Positions 6,923-14,950 of a stretch of 64,000 nucleotides of DNA are shown here, piece after piece. The notes below the pieces were generated by a model, which saw only the letters and a program-made list of their open reading frames with translations, ran no database searches and had not been told where the DNA came from. Origin of the DNA: Brucella gallinifaecis. Lineage in GTDB: Bacteria > Pseudomonadota > Alphaproteobacteria > Rhizobiales > Rhizobiaceae. How positions within the stretch are numbered: position 1 is the first letter of the stretch; each line of letters begins with the position of its first letter. A program made the translations under genes and the position numbers. The stretch is from positions 124,001-188,000 of the forward strand of contig NZ_ML636802.1 in assembly GCF_006476605.1 (NCBI RefSeq). Direction: 5' to 3'.

Positions 6923-8112
6923 GGCACTCTCCTTTCTGTGCGCGGCTGATAGCCAACCGCATCACGTTTTTCATCGTCACTGAGGAATGATGCTTCCGAA
7001 ACACGCCGCCAGAGCGATTCACGTTCCAGCGACAGGCCTTCAATCTGGTCTATGTCGTGTTCCAGTCTCAGATCGCCCTCGAACAATGGTCCCAGCCAGC
7101 AACCAAACGCTTTTGCCGTGCGGTTGATCAGAGGCATCACAGTCAGGCGATAAAAGGCGCGATTGGCTTCGGCATAATTGGCATAGGTGTTGTCACCCGG
7201 AATGCCGAGCAGCATCGGCGGCACACCAAAAGCCAGCGCAATATCGCGGGCCGCGCCATTTTTCGCTTCAATAAAATCCATATCATGCGGGCTATAACCC
7301 ATGGCTTTCCAGTCCAGACCGCCCTCAAGCAGCAGTGGACGCCCGGCACCGGCAGCCCCTGTATAGCCTTCCTCAAGCTCAGTTTTCAGCCGGTCAAATT
7401 GCTCTTCGGTCAAGTTGCCTCCATCCTTTGGCGCATAGACCAGAGCACCAGATGGACGAGCAGAATTATCAAGCAAAGCCTTGTTCCAGGCACCTGCCGC
7501 ATTATGCAGATCGAGCGCCATCAACGCTGCCTCTAACGGCGGAAAACCATAATGATCATCCAGCGGATGAAACAGTTTAAGGTGCAGACCTGCGGATGCC
7601 GCGCCTGCAAGCGAAACAACACGACTGGTATTGGCGGAGCGATACACCAGCGCTTGCGGCCAGCCATCATGCGATGTTTCAAGGGTCACTCTCTCGGGTC
7701 GCAGAAGATGCAGTTCACTGCGTCCGCTTGGCAGATCGACACGCTCGACATAGGCATTGCCCGAAATCAGCAAATGGCCATATAGTCGTTCAAAGAAACT
7801 GCTGCCGTCCAGCCCAGCCTGTGGTCTTGCAATGAGATCAAGTAACGGATGCGTTTCATGTTCGGTTGCCCCCTCATAGAGCAACCAGGGCACAGTGCTG
7901 GCTGCTTCAGCGATCAGGCGCACACAGCGATGCGCCACCGGGTTGCGCATAAAGCCCTCGCGGGCAAGTGAAGTATAATCCCGTGCAATCCATGACGGTC
8001 CGCGCTCCATATGAAGGGCTACAAAACCATGAGCCATTTTGGTCTGCCGTCCCGCAGCAGAATGTGAGGGTACGTTCGCAGCAGTTTTGCGCCACGGCCA
8101 GTTCCACGCCAT
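6919..8112 (-). CDS. GTA gp3-like portal protein (HK97 family)
   Basis: The 397-residue product follows the HK97 portal family: an N-terminal segment with HPLLDLIARPQAGLDGSSFFERLYGHLLISGNAYVE, a central wing, and the C-terminal stem and crown region containing FIEAKNGAARDIALAFGVPPMLLGIPGD, which is diagnostic of the family, followed by YANYAEANRAFYRLTVMPLI. Twelve copies normally form the ring through which DNA enters the head. The gene lies 25 bp downstream of the large terminase and overlaps the next gene as ATGA. Confidence 0.93.
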   Translation of the reverse strand: MAWNWPWRKTAANVPSHSAAGRQTKMAHGFVALHMERGPSWIARDYTSLAREGFMRNPVAHRCVRLIAEAASTVPWLLYEGATEHETHPLLDLIARPQAGLDGSSFFERLYGHLLISGNAYVERVDLPSGRSELHLLRPERVTLETSHDGWPQALVYRSANTSRVVSLAGAASAGLHLKLFHPLDDHYGFPPLEAALMALDLHNAAGAWNKALLDNSARPSGALVYAPKDGGNLTEEQFDRLKTELEEGYTGAAGAGRPLLLEGGLDWKAMGYSPHDMDFIEAKNGAARDIALAFGVPPMLLGIPGDNTYANYAEANRAFYRLTVMPLINRTAKAFGCWLGPLFEGDLRLEHDIDQIEGLSLERESLWRRVSEASFLSDDEKRDAVGYQPRTERRVP

Positions 8113-8137
8113 ATAGGCTCTCCAATAATGTTAAATT

Positions 8138-9373
8138 TTACCCGAAACGCCGGATTCTTGGCTTTCGATCGGCACCAAGCATGAGTTCGCTCAGCGCCCA
8201 TACCATCGCATCAAGGCGATCCGGCGAACGTCCGCTTGAAAGGCCTTCAGGTGCGAAGTCACACATTTCATCTTCAAGCGCAGAAAACCGCCCCGCATGG
8301 CGCACACGACCCTGTTCATAAAGGGCTGCCACCGGCTCGGCACGCAGCCATTTGCCCCGCGATGCACGGCGCATCAAAACTGGCACCGAAGCATCTTCGG
8401 CAGCCAAAACTGCTGCAACCATTTCACCGCCCTGATTGACCTCGGCCAGCACTGCATCGGCTTCATATGAATGATAAAGTGCAATTGCCCGCCGCGCCCA
8501 TTGATGTGGCTTGGCCATGGACATGCTTTCATCCGCCAGCACATGAGCGAAGCCGTTGTCATCAATACCCGCCACGACAATCCCACAAGCATCTGACGAC
8601 TTGCCGGATGAGGCAGGCGGATCAATCGCCACAAGAATACGGACAAGTTCAGGTGCGGCGGTTTCAAAACATTGCTCCAGCCGCTCACGTGACCACAATG
8701 CACCGGCACGTTCTTCAATCAACTCGCCATCAAGTTCCTGCCGCCCCAACCTTGTTCCGGCATAACGCTGATGGATCGCTTCGATAAAACCACTGGCGAG
8801 ATGTTCGGCATTCTCTGATGTTCGCATATGGGTCATTGCAACCGAGCTGTCGCTCATCAGAGATTTCAGCAACGGGACTGCACGCGGTGTTGTCGTCACC
8901 ACCTGACGCGGAAAGTGACCCAATCGCAGGCCAAATTGCAGCATGTCCCAAGTCGATTGCGGATTCTTCCACTTTGCCAGCTCGTCACACCATGCCGCAT
9001 CAAATTGCGGGCCACGCAATCCGTCCGGGTCTTCCGATGTATAAAGTGACGCGACCGCACCATTATCCCAAAGAAGCCTGCGCCGTGTCGCTTCATAACG
9101 CGGGCGTGACAGTCGCGAAACCGACAATATGCCGGAGGGACCATCCACCATAACCTCACGCGCATCGGCGAAAGTTTCGCCCACCAGCGCAATATGTCCA
9201 CAGCCACGCGCAGAAAATGGTGCAAGCCCCAGCGCCATTCCCGACGCCCACTCAGCCCCTGCCCGCGTTTTCCCCGAGCCGCGACCACCAAGAATGAGCC
9301 ATGTGCGCCAGTCACCGGACGGTGGCAATTGCGCATCGCGTGCCCTTAACAACCACTCGCTATCCAGTGCCAT
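8138..9373 (-). CDS. GTA gp2-like large terminase (DNA packaging ATPase/nuclease)
   Basis: The 411-residue protein carries the packaging ATPase Walker A motif GGRGSGKT (residues 29-36), a downstream FDAAWCDELAKW Walker B-like segment, and a C-terminal RNase H-like nuclease domain with acidic residues in VAIDPPAS, AEVNQGGEMV and SPDRLDAMVWAL. This is the GTA terminase subfamily. The frame extends to a TTG at 9430, but the ATG at 9373 gives the family-typical N-terminus and overlaps the terS-like stop by 14 nt. It drives DNA into proheads; in GTAs packaging is not sequence-specific. Confidence 0.93.
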   Translation of the reverse strand: MALDSEWLLRARDAQLPPSGDWRTWLILGGRGSGKTRAGAEWASGMALGLAPFSARGCGHIALVGETFADAREVMVDGPSGILSVSRLSRPRYEATRRRLLWDNGAVASLYTSEDPDGLRGPQFDAAWCDELAKWKNPQSTWDMLQFGLRLGHFPRQVVTTTPRAVPLLKSLMSDSSVAMTHMRTSENAEHLASGFIEAIHQRYAGTRLGRQELDGELIEERAGALWSRERLEQCFETAAPELVRILVAIDPPASSGKSSDACGIVVAGIDDNGFAHVLADESMSMAKPHQWARRAIALYHSYEADAVLAEVNQGGEMVAAVLAAEDASVPVLMRRASRGKWLRAEPVAALYEQGRVRHAGRFSALEDEMCDFAPEGLSSGRSPDRLDAMVWALSELMLGADRKPRIRRFG

Positions 9374-9839
9374 TATCTGATTTTGCGTCAAGCCCGCGCC
9401 CCAAGAGTTCCCGCGCGTGCCTTTTTGCAAGTTCGTTAATTCTCCTGTCTATACGTGCCAATGCCTGTCGGACTTTGACCAGACTGACCTTCGAAGTGTC
9501 ATCCTCCACCTCGGAAACTCCTGTTTCCGTTGCAAGCTCGCCAACAGTTTTTACGGCTTTGGCCAGAGCCATTAAAGCTTCCGCCTTGCCCTTTTCCGGC
9601 AGTTCTTCTGCATCAATCAGCTTATTGAGTTCGCTCTGCAACCTTTGCAGGGCAGTATCCGCAGCAGAGGGCTTAATGAGCGCGTTTTCATCAAGACCAA
9701 TGCCCTTAAGCCAGTGAAGATATTGTTTTTCCGAACAGCCCATCACCCCAACAATCTCAGCCACAGCAATGTCATGTTTCTTTTGCAGGCGAAAAGCCAG
9801 CCTGACCCGCGCCTCACGACACTCGTCAATCTTTCGCAT
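9360..9839 (-). CDS. GTA gp1-like small terminase candidate
   Basis: The 159-residue protein has an N-terminal helix-turn-helix-like stretch (VAEIVGVMGCSEKQYLHWLKG), a long amphipathic helical middle and a basic C-terminus. It is the first gene of the cluster and overlaps the large terminase start, the position of gp1/TerS in RcGTA. I chose the ATG at 9839; an in-frame TTG lies two codons upstream. The ribosome-binding site is weak for either. Assignment rests mainly on position and the predicted DNA-binding helix. Confidence 0.65.
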   Translation of the reverse strand: MRKIDECREARVRLAFRLQKKHDIAVAEIVGVMGCSEKQYLHWLKGIGLDENALIKPSAADTALQRLQSELNKLIDAEELPEKGKAEALMALAKAVKTVGELATETGVSEVEDDTSKVSLVKVRQALARIDRRINELAKRHARELLGRGLDAKSDNGTG

Positions 9840-9889
9840 TTTCAATGGTATATCCGGTAGAGTTCATTTCGATATGATCGGATCAAATC

Positions 9890-9903
9890 AGGGTCAGGAC
9901 CCT
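9890..9903. repeat. Short dispersed near-palindrome, copy 1
   Basis: AGGGTC-AG-GACCCT is a perfect 6-bp inverted repeat with a 2-nt spacer. The 12-nt core GGGTCAGGACCC recurs exactly at 23724-23735, and a diverged copy (GAGTCAGGATCC) occurs at 35774-35785. All three lie outside genes or at gene ends. Function is unknown. Confidence 0.55.
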
Positions 9904-9909
9904 ACTCAT

Positions 9910-9946
9910 GCAAAACCCCGAGAGCAAAGAGCTTCCGGGGTTTTGC
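9910..9946. terminator. Bidirectional terminator-like hairpin in a divergent gap
   Basis: Perfect 11-bp arms (GCAAAACCCCG at 9910-9920 and the complement at 9936-9946) enclose a 15-nt loop. The A-tract/GC-stem/T-tract design is that of a bidirectional intrinsic terminator. It is out of place because both flanking genes are transcribed away from it; it may end a small RNA or insulate the two promoters. Confidence 0.55.
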
Positions 9947-10191
9947 AGTCCTGAAGAAAGCCGGGGGTATCGAGGCCTTCATCAAGATCAGTCACACTTT
10001 TCTGACTGTATCTGATGAATAGCAAAGCGCCGTTACGCAGTCAAGGACTATTTTCCTATTTAAGATTTTTTTCTTACAAAACTTTCTAACTTTCGTTTAC
10101 GAATTAACACGAGTTATGGCTTAATTATCTGATATGATTAAGTAGCAGGTTCTGTATACCTCACAACTTTTACGATTAAAAAGCCGAGTAC

Positions 10192-12351
10192 ATGCGTAAA
10201 GAAGCTGATGATGATTCTGAAAAGAGCAAAAGCAAGCCCTTTCGGGTTTCGCGATTTGTCGGCCTTGATGCATGGATCGATTCCAGCCTCTATAATTTTC
10301 GTTTCCATGCCCGTGAATGGTGGGAAAACATCACGATATTCTCCCGGAAATTTCGTGTTCGCGGCTTCCGGCGGCTGGTTGTCGAAGTTCTGGATGAAGG
10401 TTTTACGCTCGGGGTTATTGGCTTTGTTGCAATGCTTGTACTGGCGCTGCCTGCCTTTGACGAAACCAAAAAAGACTGGCGCTCTCAGGATGACTATGCC
10501 GTCACATTTCTGGACAGATATGGTAATGAGCTAGGACAACGTGGCATTCTGCACCGTCAGGCTGTGCCGATCGATGAATTGCCGGATCATGTCATCAAGG
10601 CTGTTCTTGGCACCGAAGATCGCCGTTTCTTTGATCATTACGGCATTGATATCTGGGGGCTTAGCCGGGCGCTTAATCAAAACCTACGCGCGAACGGCGT
10701 GGTACAGGGCGGCTCGACACTGACGCAGCAGCTCGCAAAAAACCTGTTTCTTTCCAATGAACGCACCATCGAGCGCAAGATCAAGGAAGCATTCCTCGCA
10801 ATCTGGCTTGAAAGCAATCTGAGCAAGAAAGAAATACTCCAACTCTATCTGGACCGCGCCTATATGGGTGGCGGTACATTTGGTATTGCGGCGGCATCCG
10901 AATTTTACTTTGGCAAAAACGTCAAGGACGTATCGCTCGCGGAAGCAGCCATGCTGGCTGGCCTGTTTAAAGCGCCTGCGAAATTTGCGCCCCATGTCAA
11001 TCTTCCGGCAGCGCGTGCCCGTGCCAATGTCGTGCTTTCCAACATGGTCGAAAGCGGTTTCATGAGCGAAGGTCAGGTTGCTGTTGCGCGGCGCAATCCC
11101 GCAAGCGTGGTCGACAGAGCAAAGAATGAAAGCCCGGACTATTTTCTCGACTGGGCTTTTGAGGAAGTGAAGAAAATTGCCGGGCACCTTCCTTATCATA
11201 CGCTAACTGTGCGCACGACACTGGATCGCAACCTGCAAAAGGCTGCGGAAGAATCGCTTGAGTTTCATCTGCGTCAATACGGCAAGGATTATAATGTTTC
11301 GGAAGCCGCCACCGTGGTGATTGCCAATGACGGTTCAGTACGTGCGCTTGTGGGCGGTCGCGATTATGGTGAGAGCCAGTTCAATCGGGCAACCAAGGCG
11401 CTGCGTCAGGCGGGTTCATCCTTCAAACCCTATGTCTATGCAGCTGCCATGGAAAAAGGACTGACGCCAAACACCATTATTTCCGATGCACCTGTCAGCT
11501 GGGGCAACTGGGCGCCGCGCAATTATGGCCGCAGCTTTGCCGGACGGGTCGATCTGACAACGGCGCTGGTAAGATCGCTCAATTCTGTTCCTGTACGTCT
11601 GGCAAAGGACCATCTGACAACGGCCCCGATTGTTGCCTTAACCAAAGCCATGGGTGTGGAAACGCCAATTTCCTCACATAAAACCATGGTGCTGGGCACA
11701 TCCGAGATGACGGTCATGGATCAGGCAACAGGTTTTAATGTTTTTCCCAATGGCGGGATGGCCGGTAATCGCCATGCTTTCACGCAGATTGTCTCGTCCG
11801 AGGGCAAAGTGTTGTGGGATTATTTCCGCGATGCGCCAAAGCCCCACCGGGCCTTGTCTGAAAAAGCAGCTTTTGAGATGAATTCGATGCTGGTGCAGGT
11901 ACCAGAACGCGGTACAGCCCGCCGTGCTGCCCTGCCGATGACGCGCGTTGGCGGCAAAACAGGGACCACACAAAATTATCGTGATGCATGGTTTGTTGGT
12001 TTTACAGGCAATTTCACGGCGGCTGTCTGGTTTGGCAATGATAATTTCACACCGATGAAAGAACTCACCGGAGGCGTTTTGCCGGCAATGGCCTGGCAAA
12101 GAATGATGAATTATGCGCATCAGAATATTGAGTTAAAGCCAATTCCCGGCATCACTCCCGCTTTCCCGGCTCCTGCCAAATCAGCGAATCCAAAAGTGGC
12201 TGCAAGCGGTATGCCAGAGGAAGCAATGCCGGCAGCTCCACGTGTTCTGTCACCCGATGCTACGAAAACCCTCAAAGAACTGAGCAATGCTATCCGCAAC
12301 GCGCCACCTGTTCCAGCCCTTGCAAGGCGCGATAAAGTATCGGTACTTTGA
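10192..12351 (+). CDS. Class A penicillin-binding protein (PBP1A family, bifunctional)
   Basis: The 719-residue protein polymerises glycan strands and cross-links peptides in the periplasm. A cytoplasmic basic region is followed by one membrane segment (about residues 72-88). The GT51 transglycosylase domain has the catalytic glutamate in TEDRRFF (E142), the GGSTLTQQLAKN motif and a second glutamate in ERKIKEAFLA. The transpeptidase domain has SSFK (nucleophile S409), SLN and KTG (589-591). A proline- and alanine-rich tail follows. Length is typical of rhizobial PBP1A-like enzymes. It is followed within a few bases by two small membrane-anchored genes and may be cotranscribed with them. Confidence 0.93.
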   Translation: MRKEADDDSEKSKSKPFRVSRFVGLDAWIDSSLYNFRFHAREWWENITIFSRKFRVRGFRRLVVEVLDEGFTLGVIGFVAMLVLALPAFDETKKDWRSQDDYAVTFLDRYGNELGQRGILHRQAVPIDELPDHVIKAVLGTEDRRFFDHYGIDIWGLSRALNQNLRANGVVQGGSTLTQQLAKNLFLSNERTIERKIKEAFLAIWLESNLSKKEILQLYLDRAYMGGGTFGIAAASEFYFGKNVKDVSLAEAAMLAGLFKAPAKFAPHVNLPAARARANVVLSNMVESGFMSEGQVAVARRNPASVVDRAKNESPDYFLDWAFEEVKKIAGHLPYHTLTVRTTLDRNLQKAAEESLEFHLRQYGKDYNVSEAATVVIANDGSVRALVGGRDYGESQFNRATKALRQAGSSFKPYVYAAAMEKGLTPNTIISDAPVSWGNWAPRNYGRSFAGRVDLTTALVRSLNSVPVRLAKDHLTTAPIVALTKAMGVETPISSHKTMVLGTSEMTVMDQATGFNVFPNGGMAGNRHAFTQIVSSEGKVLWDYFRDAPKPHRALSEKAAFEMNSMLVQVPERGTARRAALPMTRVGGKTGTTQNYRDAWFVGFTGNFTAAVWFGNDNFTPMKELTGGVLPAMAWQRMMNYAHQNIELKPIPGITPAFPAPAKSANPKVAASGMPEEAMPAAPRVLSPDATKTLKELSNAIRNAPPVPALARRDKVSVL

Positions 12352-12356
12352 GAAAA

Positions 12357-12953
12357 ATGCTGAAAACAATTCTCAAAGTCATCACCATACTTATCATCGC
12401 ACTGGGCGGCGGTATATGGGCAACCGACTACACACTCGACCATTTCAGTGGGTTTGGCGAATTGCAGATTGGTGCGTGGAACGCATATCCTCTTTCCGGT
12501 ACAGAAGATGCCGACCCCTATTCAAAAGCCCGTGCAGCCCGCAAAGCCCGTCTCGCGCTGGGAACAGCCGAAGGTCTGGCCTTTTATGCACGTAAAGACA
12601 GCAATGGCGGCGCGTTACGCCGGGGATGCAGCTACCGTCTGAGCGGTTTTACACCGACTGCACGATTCTGGACTCTCTATCCGGCAGATACGGATCTTAA
12701 ACCCATCGCAGCGCGAGATGGCTTACAGCCAGCACTGCATTCACGCGACGTAATTTATGAATATGATGGCAGCGTAAAAATTACCATCAGCCCCGATGCC
12801 AGCCCCGATAACTGGCTCGCGGTTGAAGGGGCTGGCAATTTCGTACTTGTGATGACACTTTACGATACGCCTGCTGCAAGCTCCTCCGGGCTGATCGATC
12901 TTGTCATGCCAAATATTGTACCTGTCACAAACACTAGGGCATGCCGTGGCTAA
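12357..12953 (+). CDS. Membrane-anchored DUF1214-type protein
   Basis: The 198-residue protein has one N-terminal membrane segment (about residues 5-25) and a periplasmic beta-rich domain with GFGELQIGAWNAYP, ARKARLALGTAEGLAFYA and NWLAVEGAGNFVLVMTLYDTP; the last segment is typical of DUF1214. A TTG at 12348 overlapping the PBP stop is an alternative start; the ATG at 12357 is preferred. DUF1214 and DUF1254 are often parts of one larger protein; here they are two small neighbouring genes, the second overlapping this one by 8 nt. Biochemical role unknown. Confidence 0.78.
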   Translation: MLKTILKVITILIIALGGGIWATDYTLDHFSGFGELQIGAWNAYPLSGTEDADPYSKARAARKARLALGTAEGLAFYARKDSNGGALRRGCSYRLSGFTPTARFWTLYPADTDLKPIAARDGLQPALHSRDVIYEYDGSVKITISPDASPDNWLAVEGAGNFVLVMTLYDTPAASSSGLIDLVMPNIVPVTNTRACRG

Positions 12954-13488
12954 AATCCTGCGTCTACTTCTTCTGGGATTGATTGGTGCAGCGATAGTGC
13001 ATATCGCAATTGTGCTATTGGTGCCGTTTTACGCAAATAAAAATGCATGGTCGCATCTCGAAGCACTCGGTGATAATTACAACTTCTATGTCCTTACAGA
13101 GAGATCAGGTCTTGTCAGTGATCAGAATCCTTTGATGCGACAGGCCGCGTGCCGGTTTGATCTCACGGACGGACCAGTGCGAATCACATTAAAAGGCAAG
13201 CTGCCCTTCTGGTCGCTCTCCATTTACACACCCAATGGCGACAATCTTTACAGCCTGAATGACAAAGTATCCGACGAGCGCGAACTTGATCTGATCATTG
13301 CGGATCCGATTGGGATCGCAACCCTGCGTGCGGATGGCATGCATAATTATGACCATTCGATCATTATCGAGCAGGATATAAGCGAAGGCGCTGTTGTTTT
13401 GCGCAGCTTCATGCCCGATGCGAGCTGGAGCGGACAGGTGCAAAATTTCTTTAGGCAAGCAAGCTGTGCCACCTTTGAAAAGAATTAA
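12946..13488 (+). CDS. Membrane-anchored DUF1254-type protein
   Basis: The 180-residue product starts at GTG 12946, overlapping the end of the DUF1214-type gene, and begins MAKILRLLLLGLIGAAIVHIAIVLLV, one membrane anchor. The periplasmic part has LPFWSLSIYTPNGDNLYSLND, a segment characteristic of DUF1254 proteins. An open frame extends upstream only through a TTG inside the previous gene. The two proteins are probably made together and may form a complex at the inner membrane. Function is unknown; their position behind a PBP gene suggests, but does not show, a cell-envelope role. Confidence 0.75.
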   Translation: MAKILRLLLLGLIGAAIVHIAIVLLVPFYANKNAWSHLEALGDNYNFYVLTERSGLVSDQNPLMRQAACRFDLTDGPVRITLKGKLPFWSLSIYTPNGDNLYSLNDKVSDERELDLIIADPIGIATLRADGMHNYDHSIIIEQDISEGAVVLRSFMPDASWSGQVQNFFRQASCATFEKN

Positions 13489-13521
13489 TACATTGCAAAA
13501 CAATCTCTTTCTCACGCACGG

Positions 13522-13536
13522 TTAATGAGTTGCTAA
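13522..13536. promoter_or_regulatory. CtrA-box-like motif upstream of DUF2336 gene
   Basis: TTAA-N7-CTAA matches seven of eight positions of the alphaproteobacterial CtrA consensus TTAA-N7-TTAA, about 75 bp before the DUF2336 start. Matches of this quality are expected several times by chance in AT-rich intergenic DNA, so this is only a candidate. Confidence 0.3.
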
Positions 13537-13611
13537 GGCTTCATAATTATTATCCAGTTTGCCGGCATGTGGCAGGCACGTTCATAGTTTTAGCCTACCG
13601 GAGTAGCTTGC

Positions 13612-14592
13612 GTGACAAACGATCAGTTCCGCGTTCTGGAAGATTTTTCCAGCAATCGGAACCAGTCAAAATCGACAGCTGATAACAGCAAAGCAGACGA
13701 TCTTCTGGTCGCTGCAATAGCTGCGTTTGCTTCGTTGACACGCCCCGGAAGACAAGATGCACATCAGCTGGAAGATCTGGCACTCCCGCTTCTTGAGCGC
13801 TCGTCCATGCGCGGCAAGCAACAGGCGGCCAATGCGATTGCACAGATTGAACATGCACCGCGACGCCTGATTCTTGCACTCGCCAATGAACCTGTCAAAA
13901 TTTCTGCCCCGGTTTTGTTGCGTTCACCCGTTTTAAAGCCGCAGGATCTCATCGAGATTATCAGCAAGAATGGACTGGTCCATGCCCGTGCAATTGCACG
14001 CAGGCAATCGGATGATCCTTTGCTAAAGGGTGTTCTGCGCAGCTTCAACGATGCCGTCATTGACCGTCTTCTGGTTTTACAAGAAAATCTGGCCTGCATT
14101 GAAACAGACAAAGCCGGCACATCCTCCGCACTCGATGAAGATAAAAATGACGACATATCCTCATCACCGCCCCCATCCTTGTTCGGTGCCGGCACTCTGG
14201 CAACACCGGAGCATTTGATCGATACAGCCCTTCTGATTGACGATCAGATATTCCGCACGGCTCTGGCCGATTCGCTCGATATTTCTTTCGATCATGCTGA
14301 CCGGATAATCGGAAAATGGCCAGAATCACATTTACCAATCGCCTTGCGTGCGCTTGGTATGTCAGCGGCTGAATGCTTTATAATCATGTCTGCAATTCTC
14401 GGACCAGTGGTCGCTGATCGTAATGAGCTTCGCGATTTTATCCAGATTTATCATTCCATTGATCAGGAAAAAGCAATTTCGCTTGTGCGTCGCTGGAAAG
14501 CTGAAGAAATGTCAAAATCACTGCGCAATAAATTACGCGAAATGGTCACGGCTACGGATGAAAACAACACATCCATTAGGGTCAGCCTATAA
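13612..14592 (+). CDS. DUF2336 family protein
   Basis: This 326-residue soluble protein fits DUF2336, a family of helical-repeat proteins common in Alphaproteobacteria. Visible features are the helical repeats RRLILALANEP, PVLLRSPVLKPQDLIEIISKNGLVHARAIARR, characteristic of the family's HEAT-like region, and a C-terminal helical part. It begins with GTG at 13612, backed by GGAG 9 nt upstream. Its stop codon directly abuts that of the convergent DUF1491 gene, with no room for a terminator. Role unknown; the family has been linked to regulation, but I can see no catalytic motif. Confidence 0.85.
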   Translation: MTNDQFRVLEDFSSNRNQSKSTADNSKADDLLVAAIAAFASLTRPGRQDAHQLEDLALPLLERSSMRGKQQAANAIAQIEHAPRRLILALANEPVKISAPVLLRSPVLKPQDLIEIISKNGLVHARAIARRQSDDPLLKGVLRSFNDAVIDRLLVLQENLACIETDKAGTSSALDEDKNDDISSSPPPSLFGAGTLATPEHLIDTALLIDDQIFRTALADSLDISFDHADRIIGKWPESHLPIALRALGMSAAECFIIMSAILGPVVADRNELRDFIQIYHSIDQEKAISLVRRWKAEEMSKSLRNKLREMVTATDENNTSIRVSL

Positions 14593-14937
14593 ATCATCCG
14601 TCAAAATTGAAAAAAACTTGCCGGCATCTGCCACATCTTCCAGCTCTATCAGCCAGAGATCGGGATCAAAACGAATTTCCTGTTCCATGCGCTCACCAGC
14701 TTTAAGATCATCAACAGCATGGAGAATAGGCAGGAACATACGTTCACCGTCGCTGTTTTCTTCATAAAAGACCTGTGGGGCGGGTGAATAAAGGTCACAA
14801 GTTCCCAGGCGCGAACTGACCTTGATGAAGATCGCTCCCGCTTCTTTGGAACCGCGACGTGAGAGATAAGCAAAACCTCCCTCGCCCTGCACTTTGCGGA
14901 TCAGCGCAGAAACCCAGAAATCCGATGTCAGACGCAT
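14587..14937 (-). CDS. DUF1491 family protein
   Basis: The 116-residue protein has the DUF1491 signature MRLTSDFWVSALIRKV at its N-terminus, then GGFAYLSRRGSKEAGAIFI, and an acidic C-terminal region containing FDPDLWLIELED. The family is small, soluble and almost confined to Alphaproteobacteria; its function is unknown. The gene lies 13 bp downstream of the peptidoglycan-binding protein gene in the same direction and probably forms an operon with it and with the histidine kinase. Confidence 0.88.
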   Translation of the reverse strand: MRLTSDFWVSALIRKVQGEGGFAYLSRRGSKEAGAIFIKVSSRLGTCDLYSPAPQVFYEENSDGERMFLPILHAVDDLKAGERMEQEIRFDPDLWLIELEDVADAGKFFSILTDDL

Positions 14938-14950
14938 GGCGTATCCTGTA

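Larger units (their letters stand above)
1..9839 (-). mobile_element. Gene transfer agent / prophage-like head-tail cluster (left end outside window)
   Basis: Fifteen recognisable genes, all on the minus strand, follow the order of the Rhodobacter capsulatus GTA cluster: small and large terminase, portal, small membrane protein, HK97-type protease, capsid, two head-tail connectors, tail terminator, tail tube, gp10, gp10.1, tape measure, DUF2460 and DUF2163. Most neighbours overlap by 4 nt or lie within a few bases. Every frame is open, and no integrase, repressor, replication or lysis gene is visible. This favours a GTA or domesticated prophage over an active phage. The expected next genes (gp14 peptidase, gp15 tail protein) would lie left of position 1. 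Whether particles are made cannot be judged from sequence. Confidence 0.85.
9840..10191. other. Divergent intergenic region between GTA cluster and PBP gene
   Basis: This 352-bp region must hold the promoters for the GTA cluster (leftward) and for the penicillin-binding protein gene (rightward). It contains a 14-bp near-palindrome (9890-9903), a terminator-like hairpin (9910-9946) and, 50 bp before the PBP start, a 6-bp inverted repeat (CTTAAT at 10120-10125 and ATTAAG at 10137-10142). The right half is strongly AT-rich. No tRNA or convincing coding frame is seen. Confidence 0.6.

Noticed and set aside
10086-10100. CTAA-N7-TTAC upstream of the PBP gene as a CtrA site
   Set aside because: Only six of eight positions match, a quality expected many times by chance in AT-rich DNA.
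10684-11199. Antisense frame inside the PBP gene
   Set aside because: Fully covered by the PBP transglycosylase domain; no coding character of its own.
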